A model generated the notes under the pieces. That model was given only the letters and a program-made list of their open reading frames with translations, was not told the origin of the DNA and searched no databases. From positions 1 to 64,000 of the forward strand of contig JAGKQI010000031.1 of assembly GCA_018806915.1 (NCBI GenBank): DNA of 64,000 nt. The letters run 5' to 3'. A program made the position numbers and the translations under genes. The DNA is from Phytophthora colocasiae. Its lineage: Eukaryota > Oomycota > Peronosporomycetes > Peronosporales > Peronosporaceae. Shown in pieces: positions 22,080 through 32,610 of this stretch. Each line of letters starts with the position of its first letter. Position 1 is the stretch's first letter.

Positions 22080-22305
22080 GTGAACAATCTACGTGGTTTG
22101 TTTCATATCACTGACATCCATCGCGTCGTACACGCTTTCGTTGCCTGCATCTGAAAGGCGGTCGAATTGTCCGACGTCCGTGGGTGAGACCATTGAGTGT
22201 GACGAGCGAAACGGCGTTCTCCATTGGGATTTTCTATATCTTCGGCGATGACAAATATCTTCTAGTCTTGAACGACCACGCCACGCATTTCTGCGAGCTT
22301 GTTGT
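22080..22305 (+). pseudogene. Integrase N-terminal part of Gypsy B, cut by E1
   Basis: Shifted frames give 'ECDERNGVLHWDFLY' (first catalytic Asp in W-D-F) and 'DDKYLLVLNDHATHFCELVV', which ends exactly at the E1 LTR. The continuation 'CDTADSAVATSAILDWHSRF' begins at 36321. Confidence 0.85.
22302..22305 (+). repeat. Target-site duplication of E1 (left), TTGT
   Basis: TTGT immediately left of the E1 LTR matches TTGT at 36321-36324 immediately right of E1. A 4-base duplication fits Ty3/Gypsy integration (4-6 bases). Confidence 0.85.
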
Positions 22306-23756
22306 TGTGGTGGAGCGGATCTGGCCAAAATCTGGTTGAGGCCGATCGCGATCACCACTTGCGCCCAGACACCGACTAACGGAGGGGGTCCCCCGATGAT
22401 CCGTGATCTTGTTGCGTGTAGTGTTCTACCTTGTGTACCCGTCGGTAGGCGGGTTACGCTCTTCCAGGTAACTTCTGAAGATGTCTTGGGACGAGAAGAA
22501 GGTCTTGGGTGACGCAGGGGTTTGAGGCGGCGTGGAAGTTCTTCACTCCACCTCGGGGTACTTGATCCCGGTCGTAGGCGAGTTCTCGAGCCTTGATCCG
22601 GGGTGCCTGGTTCTCTGATCCAGGTCTTCCAATAGTCCAATGTTCGGGATTCAGTCCCTTCCTTTCGTTGTTTTCCGCTTCCGATAGCGGGGGTCTTGAG
22701 GGGGCGAGATTCGACGGGATCCTTAGGCTAAACAACCAATTCCTTCCTGATCCGATGTATGCACTTAAAGCGATAGTTCACTAGATAGGGCAAAGCTGGC
22801 CAATATATTATCCAGACTTAACCGCCATACTAGTTCACGTATCCTTACCTTTCCTGACGCTTGTAGGGCCAATGTAGTTCCTGGTTCCAGGCGTAGCGAA
22901 GACACTTGAGTGGTTCAGGGCAAATTCCGAGTCTCCTTATGGTTATTCCTATCCCTACTAATCCCATCCTGATTTACTATCCTACGATCACACGACACTG
23001 GCTACAGAGCTGATCCCTAGCTTGATTCCCCTAACTCTGATCTTGGAGCCGATTCCGTACTTAACTGAAGCTTGATCTCGCACTTAACCGAAGCTTGATC
23101 TCGTATTTTAACCGAAGCTTGATCTCGTACTTAACCGAAGCTTGATCTCGCACTTAACCGAAGCTTGATCTCGCACTTAACCTGAAGCTTGATCTCGCAC
23201 TTAACTGAAGCTTGATCTCGCACTTAACCGAAGCTTGATCGCTGCCTAATCCCGCTTGGTGATCCTTCAAATAATCCGGATCAGGCCACAAGAAGAGTCT
23301 GCGTCGCGCCTGGGGTTGACCTTGATCCGGAGCTGATCTCGTACTTATACGGGAGAGGATCATTGCGCGATCTTGCGTGATCTCGCTTCGTCGCCGCCCG
23401 AGGAAGTTGGATCGTGCTGTTAGAGGTTTCGGGGCGCCAGGGTAAGCTGATCATGCTCGCTTGGGGCCCCGTCATCGTTGATCGCGCGAGAACATCCTTG
23501 ATTTCCCCATTCTTCCTCCGGCAGGATTCGGATCACCCACGAACACCACGGCAGGATTCGGATCACCCACGAACACCGCTCCACTTGCTCCTCCGCCGGT
23601 GTCTCTGTTGCCTGTTCCCCGGCGGACCCATCGTACCTTCGTCTGATTCGACCCAGATCTGGGGATCACAGGTCCCCCCTGTCGCTCGTTCTGACTCTAT
23701 TCGGGTTCGTTGCTGATATTGTCTCTCCGGGAAAAATTCTCGTCCGCTTCACCACA
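22306..23756 (-). repeat. E1 3' LTR
   Basis: Begins TGTGGTGGAGCGGATCTGGC and ends CTTCACCACA, so the 7-base ends TGTGGTG/CACCACA are inverted copies. Contains a 23-base tandem array (about 23066-23240) and a 30-base tandem pair around 23515-23580. Its U3 end has the TTGCTGATATTGTC variant shared with E2, not the variant of the other E1 LTR. Confidence 0.95.
23066..23240. repeat. 23-bp tandem array in E1 3' LTR
   Basis: About seven to eight units of AAGCTTGATCTCGCACTTAA-CCG type (23 bases, with C/T variation in GCAC/GTAC). Each unit has an AAGCTT and a GATC. The equivalent arrays in other LTRs of the family differ in unit number. Confidence 0.9.
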
Positions 23757-23766
23757 TCCGCCCCCA
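23757..23766 (-). promoter_or_regulatory. E1 polypurine tract
   Basis: TGGGGGCGGA on the minus strand directly abuts the 3' LTR, the position of the plus-strand DNA primer in LTR retrotransposons. The same ten bases are found at 41884-41893 (E2) and 57601-57610 (E3). Confidence 0.75.
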
Positions 23767-23859
23767 GCACGTAAGTTGAGCTGCCGCAGCTCACTTCGGG
23801 TTAATTTCCACATTCACCACCTGGAACACAAGTCGTTCAAGTACCACCACTCCCTTACG

Positions 23860-26651
23860 ATGTCCGATCCGCCTTCCTCGCCCCCCTTGACGCCGAGATC
23901 GCCCTCGAGCGAGCACTCGATCCGATCCGCCCGATCCACGGCCTCCCGCTTCAACCCCGTAAACCCTGAGCTGGTCACCTTGCAAGCGAGGCTGGCCCAT
24001 AGCCAACGGATACGCGAGACCTTGAGTCGCGATCGGGACCACCTGGACGACACCGTTCGCCGGTTGCGATCCGACATGGAGGATATGGAGCGCTTCCGGG
24101 ACGACCAAGCGGAGGAGATTTTGCGGCTGAACGCCGAAATCGCTCATCTGCGATCGGGAACCGGAGATGCTATCGGTGGGGACGCGATCGCCGCCTTGCA
24201 GGATCAGCGGGCCCAGCACGACGCCGAACGACGGGAGTCTGAGCAGCGACTGGCCCGGATCCAGGCGCGGCTAGACTCTGCGCTCGAGGATCTCGACTTC
24301 CGGCTGGCCGAACTTCGCATAGCCGGGGAGACGGAGATTGAACCCGGGATGAGCTTCAGGATCGTGAACGGGAGCTCGCCGCCGTGCGTCATGGCTTGAC
24401 TCTCACCAGCGTAGCCTTGATCGCTGGCAGAGGAACGATTCCTCCCAGGTCCACAAGCGGCCATGGCCATGCCTGCTGATCAGACTCGCCCTACGGCAGA
24501 GGAGGCTCGGTTGAGGTTGGAGTTGACACGGACCCAAGCGGAGTTGCTCGCCGCTCGAGCCGAAGTCGCGTACCTGGAACGCGAGGCAGAGGATCACCAG
24601 GCTGAACTGGCTCGGGCACACCTCGCCTTGGAGGACGTATCCGCCCCGGATTCTCGCGCTCCGCCTCTGGGTGCAACCGCCGATGCCGCCGCCGTATCCA
24701 GCCTGGAGCAAGATCTGGCAGACGCCTTGGGAAATCTGGAGATAATCCAGCACGACCGGGACCAGCTCTCCGTCCAGCATCGTGCCGCCATTGCCGAGCG
24801 GGATCAGGCCGTCGCAGACCTGATCAGGCCCGCCTCGACCGGGATCAGGCAATGCAAGATCTCAATCGAGTAACGGTAGACCGTGATCGAATCCAGGTCG
24901 ACCTGGACGATGCCACCCAAGATCGTTTGTCTGCCCTCGCAGACCTTGACGTGGCTCGTTCCGCCCGGGATGCGGCGACACAGGAACTCGACCAACTCCA
25001 GCGACAGAACGCGGAGCTTCGACAGGCTCACCAAGAGCTGGACGCTGATTATGCCGAAGCCGAACAACAGCTGCACCACGCCGAGGATTCCTCTGCTCGG
25101 TTGTCCTCGTGGATCGCGGATCGACGGGCGGCTCGTGCCACCAAAAGATCTCGAAGCGCCTCCGCTTCCCGGCCGTTCCTCCTTCCTCACGCAAGCGTCC
25201 GGCTCGGAGCACCTCAGCTCCCCGTGATCTAAAACTTGCAGCTACCGAAGCTCCCGGGTCAACCCAGCCTGTCACACCCACGGTGGTCCCGACCCCGGCA
25301 GGATCAACGGCGAGTCCGCTGGATCTGTTGGCGGATCAAGCTTCTGGGCAAGCCGGAGGGGAGGAAACCGACACTCCAGCCCTGATCCGACCCCAGCGCC
25401 TACGGATCAGTCCGATCGCTCCTCGCCGAGGGTGATTCGCCGGATGAGGACGAGGAAGACTCCGACTACGATCCCCAGCACCCATTCTCATCGCCGTCCG
25501 AAGAGGACGAAAGTCCAGAACCCAGCAATGGAACTAGTTCTGAAGCCGAATCGGAACGTTCCAACGAGGCGGAGGACTCCGAGGAGGACGAGACTCTACA
25601 CATGGGCCGCCAACGGTCTATCTCGACGCACCGGCGCGAGTCCGGTCAGGTTCCGAGAGCCGGACCTTCTGGCACCCGTGGATCGGGGTCTCTGGACGGC
25701 TCAAGCCCATCTCCAGATGGATCAGGTCCGCCGTCTCCAGGATCGCCTCCGGGTTCCCCGTCACCACCGCCACCTCCTTCCGGCGGTTCCTCGCCCCCCG
25801 GGCTCCGCCCACCCCTGTTTCCGGTCGCCTCTTTCATTCCAGGGTACGATCGGCAGCGTACCTTCGCGGCCGCTGACATCGTGCCGTGGGATCCGCAGGT
25901 GATCGGGCAGTATTCGATCGTGGGTCTGATCGCCAATTCTCTGGGCAAACGGTTGTTGATCCCTTCGGGTTGGCTGTTCCCTTCCCAGATACAGGCTGGG
26001 CCTGCACCGACCCCCCGCACCGAATACCTCCACGAGCTGATCACGGGCGTGAACGTGCTTGATCTGCTGGCTCTAGAGCCGTGGAACGACTTCGCGAACC
26101 CGGGTCCCCTTACGTTCGACCTCGATCTGCATGAGAGGGAGGGAACACCCCTCGCGGCCGTGGCCGCCACCTATCGCGTTCTGGAGGAACGGCACCGTCA
26201 AGCATTTTGGGAGGCCACCCACAACTTTGAGATCACCTCTGCCATGCAGGATGCGGATCTTGAACTGCAGCGGTATTACGTTGCTCGCAAGGCCCGGCGG
26301 AGTCGGGCTGGGTCTGCTTGGCGCCAATTCCTCGCCTCCTTCCCCGCCATAATGCGCGATCAGTGGTTCGATCTCGACATCCTGCTGGATCCGTTCTTCC
26401 TTCACCTCCCCATTCCGTCGGTGGATGTGGTTCGTTGGTATCCCGGCGTGGTCTCTCGGCGTGCCAACCTGTCGGATCCCAACGCGAACGTCCCAGAGCC
26501 GGCGAACCTGATCGAGGCTCTGGAGGAGTGTGACGAGGCGGATCCGTGGCGTAACCAGTATCGGCAAGACCCGGTCAACCATCCCGCCACCAGGATTCCC
26601 CGACTTATCGGCAAGTTCAATCCTCCTCCCGCTGGGGCCGCTTCTCCGTAA
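23860..26651 (+). pseudogene. E1 antisense ORF (coiled-coil protein), frameshifted
   Basis: Same protein as the intact E2 copy at 41987-44833: starts M-S-D-P-P-S-S-P, long coiled coil, basic S/R/K patch, acidic and proline-rich middle, and a C-terminal domain beginning 'PLFPVASFIPGYDRQRTF'. Compared with E2 there are about seven one-base losses (near 24339, 24409, 24446, 24820, 25168, 25380 and 25407) and almost no point stop codons. It runs against gag-pol, from the 3' LTR side toward the end of pol. Either a young pseudogene or partly a victim of read errors. Confidence 0.85.
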
Positions 26652-27001
26652 GTCGTGCGAACTTCGATCACTTGCAGCAAGGCTCAGGGCTTCTCCCCGA
26701 GTTCGGATTCGGAACCCCTTCCAGGGCCGTTCTACATTCTTCCATCTCCATTCGTAATTCTCATAATCTCCACTGTAATCCGTAATCTCCATTCTCACCG
26801 TCATTCCATCGTACTCTATCATTTTAGGAATGTGATCCCCTTTCATCTCCATCTCGACATCCCTGACCACCATCTTCCACCGTCAAATTCCCTACGCACA
26901 TGCATATACACAAATATAAAACTCTCGCTCTGATCTGGATTCTCCTCCACATCAGCTTCTCGATCACGGCGAGGCAACCCTGTCACCTCGCCTGACTCTC
27001 C
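26652..27001. other. E1 non-coding stretch between convergent pol and antisense ORF
   Basis: About 350 bases separating the two stop codons. Pyrimidine-rich on this strand, with repeated TCTCCATTC/TAATCTCC words. The equivalent stretch in E2 is the insertion target of E3. Confidence 0.8.
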
Positions 27002-30000
27002 TTACACCTCTTCATGCGACTGCATCACGCCGAACCGGTTCCGATTAGCGTGGTCACGTAGGAACGCGCTCAATATGACCCCACAGTTAAGATCAGCTTC
27101 GTCGACCCACGTTGGCTCATCATAACCGACCCAGTGCACCAGGAACTCACGATAGATCCGGCCGTAGCGAGTTCGTTTCCACTTCGCATGTCCGAGATCC
27201 GTTCGACTTCGTACTCATCGGGCATCCAGATCTGGAACCCAACTGTCCTCCGGAAGGAGGATCTCATCGAAATCGAGCCGATCGGCTTCATCTACCGTCA
27301 ACTCGATCCGCGGTCGATCTGGGAAATTCCGTACCGGCTTTAGCTTAGAAACATGAACCACCGGAAAGATATGGTAATCAGAGCCCGCGATCTCCAGCTT
27401 GATCGTGAATTCATTGAGCTTCTCTGCAACACGGAACGGGCCATGCCAAAGGTGGGCGAGTTTACGGGCATACCCTTCCTTCACACGATCTAGGTATAGC
27501 CAAACTCGTGATCCAGCTTCGATCTGATGCGGATCGACATCCTCATTGTGCCGATCAGCTCGGTCCGCGATCGCCTCTCGCAGCTTAGCGTTGACCTGTT
27601 TTCTCGACTGCTGGTAGTATCTCTGAACGCGATATCTCCACCGTCTTGGATCGCGATCGTGGCGTCTGGTCGACCCGATCGGGATCGTTGCTTCCAACGT
27701 CGATCTTGGATCCCATCCGTGTACCAAATAGTGAGGGGTATCTCCCCGGACCCGATCGTGAGCCGTGTTAATGGCGAAAGTCAATCTCTCCGCATATTCA
27801 TCCCAGTCCTTTTGATCGAGATCTTGAACATACATCTTGATTGCCCTAGTGGCCGTTTGCACCATCCTTTCCGCAGTCCCATTGGCCTGTGGTCGGTAGG
27901 CCATCGTTGCCCGTTGTCGCTGCCCCAGGATCTTATTGAACGATCTGAAGAAGTCGGACATGAAGCCCGGTTCTCGATCGTGCCTGATCATCTCGCTAGC
28001 ACCAAATCTGCGAAACACACATTCTTCATAAGATTCCGCGACGGTCTGGGCCGATCGGGAGGAACTAGCCTTTGCGATCACATATCCCGTGAACAGATCG
28101 ACCCAGATCAGTAGTTCAGTATTGCCTTTGTTGGATCTGGGCAGAGAGGGTATGTGATCCATCGCTATGATCTGGAATGGGTATGTAGCTTGCATATTCC
28201 CAGGTGACTCGCCTCGGATCGTGGGTCTCCCCTTTCCAGTCTCACAGTCTACACACTCGCCTACGTATCGCTGCACACTCCGATATAATCCCCTCCAGTG
28301 GAAATGATCTCGGATCCGCTGATAAGTGCGTCCGATCCCTTGATGTCCCCCTTCCAGAGTCGTATGGTAGTGGTGGAGGACATCCTGCTGTAGCGTTTCT
28401 GGAACCACGAGTCTCATCAGACGGTCGCGATCACCTCTTGATCTCGGCCCTGGTGGGCAATAAAACAACAGATCCTGTTCATCTACCTCGTACTCGGAAG
28501 CGATCTTGGCGTAGGATCCAGACTCGGCTCGAGTAAGATCCGCGATCTGCCCAGCCAGGTACTTCTTTAGTCCGGCGATCCAGACCTCCTCGTCCTGAGC
28601 TCGCCTGATCCGATCCACTCGCATCTCCCGGATCAGTTCCTCTCGCAGGACGGCGGCATCGGGTCGCGCTCGGGCTGCACCCGTGGCTACGGCCGACACT
28701 TGCACCGTTCGATCTTCAACTCGAGGGATCAACACCTCATCAAGCCGATTTAGGGTGACCAGATCGCACCGATCTGCTTCATCGTGGACCTCGATCCCGC
28801 TTCCTCGCTGCAGCGCGGCACTCGCCAAGCTGTCTGCGCTCCCATTCCAGTCTCTCTTCACATGGACTAGCTCATGATCTCCCCAATTCCGCAAGTGATC
28901 TAGCACCTTCTGTTTCAGTAACGTCAATCCTGGCGCCTTACAGTCGATCTCGCCCCGGACTTGTCGGATCACCAGGTTCGAATCGCCACAAACGACCAAA
29001 CGGCGGCGCTCTAACTGTGCGATCATGTCAAGACCTAGCAAGAGTCCACGGTATTCCGCTTCATTGACAGTAAGACTCTCCGCATAGTCTGATCTAGCCT
29101 TGATCACTTTCCACTCCGGCAAACTCCACACGATCGCGCTGAAAGCGCCTCCTCCTCGTTTCACGCGTGCCGAACCGTCGAAACTTACTACCCATAGCTC
29201 CTCACCTGGATCTACGGTGGGAATCGGCATCTGGATCTTACGTCTTGGTTCCTTCTGTGGCGCGATCGCGATCAGGGCTTCGTCGATATCCGATCTGGGT
29301 GTTATACTAGCTGCGATCGCCCCCAGTATTTCATCCTCTCCCTTCGTACACTTCGTGATCTCGAGTGTCCATGGGGATAGAAGTGCAGACCATTGTCCTA
29401 GACGTCCCTGGAGGCCGGAAGACCTGAACAGCCAGGCAAGCGTGGAATGTCGAGTTAGGACCTTGATCTGGCGTCCCACCAGCAGGGTGTAGTATAGATC
29501 CAAGATCCGAAGTAGAGCCAACACCTCCTTTTCGGCAACATTATAATTCAACTCGTTCGTCTTCAAAGTCCGGCTGGCAAATGCGGTAGATCTGGTTGTG
29601 TTCCTGCATTAGTGCGGCGGAAATCGCCCAGTCACTAGCATACACAATCACCACGGGCAATTTCGCCATGTCGAAGTGACGGAGGATCGGGGTCGACGCG
29701 ATCTTGGCTTTCAAGGCTGTAAACGCTCTGTATCCTCTACCCCACCTCTCGTCGCCGGGTTTGAGGCCCAGATTGATTTCGGTCTCGCCTGAACAGGGGA
29801 AAGGCATCGCCCCCAAGTCGGAATCCGGTGTGCTATCCCCTTTTGAGTCAGGGTGTCTGATGATCCATCCCGGTTCGACTTAAGTGCATCGAGATCTCGG
29901 GTGATATGGTCCGTTCCATCCATGATCTTTAGTAGATCTGGTCGCTTCTTCAGTTCTGCGAACTCCACCTCACGTAGTTCATATAGGACCGATGCATAGA

Positions 30001-32610
30001 TCGCGTAATCCTCGATGAACCGACTATAGTAATTCAAACTTCCCAGGAACGATTGCATGGATCGGAGTGATCCAGGGAATGGTAGATCCGTCAGAGACTT
30101 CAGGTCTTTCGGGTTTGCCTCCAATCCATCGATCGACACTTTGTGTCCGAGATATTCCACCTTATCCATGCCCCAGAAGCTCTTCGCCACACTGATCGAG
30201 AGATTCCACTTATCACAGGCCTCCAATAGGTCTTCCACCCGATCGCACATTTGATCCCATGATCCAGCCGTGATCAAGATATCGTCGATGTATGATCTCC
30301 GTCCTAGAACCGACGGGCGACCAGGATCCTCCGGGATCCCTGATTCAAACACATCTGCAGAGTCTTCCGTGTTCCCTGACGGGGAGATCTTCAAGAACCC
30401 ATATAGGGCGTTGTCCACAAGACGTTGATAGACTGAGGGGCGTTCTTCAGCCCGAACGGCATGCGATTCCACTCGAAAAGGCCGAACGGGGTGATGAAAG
30501 CTGAGATCGCGCGAGCTCGATCGGTCATTGATACGACCCAGAATCCACTCGCCATGTCTAATGAACAGTACCACAGAACCTTGTCAAGATCTTCTAACAG
30601 GTCATTGATCAGAGGCATTGGGTAGATCATCAGGCTCGTGAGACCGTTCACCAGCCGATAATCGATACATAGTCGGATGTCTACACCGTTCTTCTTGATG
30701 ATCACCACGATCGGCGATGCCCATGGCGAGGTCGATGGCCGGATGATCTTGGCAGCTAGGAGTCCTTTGATGAGATCTCGATACTTTCTCGCGGAACTGT
30801 GGCGCCACCTTTCGGACTCGTTGTGCGATCGGCTTTGCATCACCCACGTCGATATCGCATATAACACCCTTGGCCGCTGGAGGAAGTGCGTTTCCCTTTC
30901 CGATCAGGAGATGTCGCTTCTTCCAAATAATCTGTCGAAGTTTCTCGATCTCCTCCGGGGTAGCCGATCCCGGATTTCCTACTTGCAGATCTTCGATCCT
31001 GACTTCTTCAGTGGTGGAAATCTGGATCTCTGGTACTACTGCGAGATTATTGGCTAGATCTTCGGCCGAAAAATCGCCACTTTCGTGTAAGTGGGTCTGA
31101 TCAGCGTTCTCGATCCCTTCAGGAGATGTCGGATCCGGTTCATCCGTTGATTGATCACGCAGCCTATCGTCCTTGGCTGTCAAGATCGGGGTGTCTTTAA
31201 CCATGGGGACGGCATCGGCGTCGGATACATGTTGGATCTCGATTTGAAAATCTGGTTTTTCTGTTTTTACCTCGATTTCCTCTTCACATGTCCGATCTGT
31301 CCGACCTGGGGCCTGATCTGGCAAGCTCTCATTCGTCTCAGTCTCACCATTCGTCTCAGTCTCACCGCCCCCAGCTTCGCCACTCGGGGCCTTGTCGGAA
31401 CTGATCGTGATCGGTGGGGTATCCATGGGATCCGGTTGGGGATCGATGAATGCGACCTTGACTTCGGCCGTATCGGTCGGTGATCGCGGTTCCAATGTCG
31501 ATATTGGTGCAGGATCAGGATCGGTCTTGATTGCCCCACCTCGACGGAGTATAGATCGCGGCGTAACGTAGGTCGGCCGTTCGACCGGCGGTAAGGGGAT
31601 CTCTACGGTTTCCTGAGGTTCCGGTCTTGCGTCCACTGTCGCTTCTAGAGCTAGATTCTGCCACTCCATGTAACGCCGGGACCCGACCGACACAAACCCG
31701 GGGTAGCGAGGAACTTTTTCTTGATCAAGTACCATCCCGACATGTAATCTGTGATCCAGTCGTAGAATCTTCTCGCTCAAATTCGTGATCACTAAGTACC
31801 GAGTTCGGCCGGGTCCATTTACCACGGTGGGTACCCATTGGTCGCCTCTGTTCACCCACAATTTCTCCGTCGCCGATAATTTCACTCTCGATGCGGCCTC
31901 TTCGGATCTCCCAACTGGGATATGTAGATCTTCTTCCAATTTTACCGATCTTACCTTCTCCCCGTATAATCTCTTGCGACCACTAAGTGGGATCCCCACT
32001 TCATTAGGTAAGCACATCGATCCCTTCGCAAGATCCATCCGGACCCCAGCCGGGATCATGAAATCCATACCCAGGATCGCATCTTGCCCGGATAGATCCC
32101 CGATCCAAATATCGAAAAAGTAGACCAGGTATCCTGCAAGCGTGATCTTGATCCTCGTTCTTCCCTCGGTGGTGTACACATTATCACCGATCCCAACACA
32201 CTCCTGTCTCTGACTAGTGTCAAAGTGGCACCCAACCTTACGAGCAAAGGTTGTATCCAAGATGGATACCTCGGCGCCAGTGTCCAGGAGCAAGATCGCT
32301 CTTTCATGATTAATCTTGCCTGAGATCTTGGCTTGGCGGAACCATTTTCCTGGTGCGTGGTATTTCCATTAACCCCTGGATTCTCCTTCCTTGAGATCCA
32401 GAGCCACTTCCGCACCAGATCGAGAGAACTCATCGATCCGGGGAAGACTCGCGATCTTAGCAGTATACGAATGCAACTTACATGTATTACCGCGCAGATC
32501 CGAATTCTCCCTATCTTGATCTCTCGATTTCTTGTTCACATATGCATAGATGCAGTACTCAGAACGCTCGGCTCGTACCGGTTTCAACCCGGCGAGCGTC
32601 CTAGTTTAAC
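27002..32610 (-). pseudogene. pol: E1 pol (PR-RT-RNase H x2-IN-chromodomain), frameshifted
   Basis: Domains in order on the minus strand: protease (L-L-D-T-G-A-E-V-S-I near 32275), RT with 'GRRSYIDDILIT', a degenerate RNase H ('VIVYASDWAISAALMQ'), a complete second RNase H ('VVSFDGSARVKRGGG', 'NEAEYRGLLLGL', 'VCGDSNLVI'), integrase and chromodomain, ending at a stop at 27002. Breaks: a stop at 32369, an insertion near 30775, losses near 30430, 29836 and 29590 (the last three shared with E2) and an extra base near 27219 ahead of the chromodomain. An uninterrupted frame covers 27215-29566 (RNase H to integrase). Confidence 0.92.
32561..32610 (-). promoter_or_regulatory. E1 gag-pol -1 frameshift site and stem-loop
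   Basis: On the minus strand GTTAAAC (32610-32604) abuts the gag stop TAG (32603-32601). Behind it AGGACGCTCG can pair with CGAGCGTTCT (one G-U pair) around an inner CCGG/CCGG hairpin. The same layout is in E3 at 48769-48819. Confidence 0.7.

Larger units (their letters stand above)
18490..22305 (+). mobile_element. Decayed chromodomain Ty3/Gypsy element (Gypsy B), left part
   Basis: Plus-strand gag, protease, RT, RNase H and the first part of integrase. The integrase frame stops at 22305, where the E1 LTR begins, and resumes at 36321 after E1. Joining across E1 restores continuity of the integrase catalytic domain, which shows that E1 inserted into an existing Gypsy B. Confidence 0.9.

Noticed and set aside
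23066..23240. CRISPR-like direct repeats
   Set aside because: The 23-base units are contiguous with no unique spacers, lie in LTRs and are in a eukaryotic genome.
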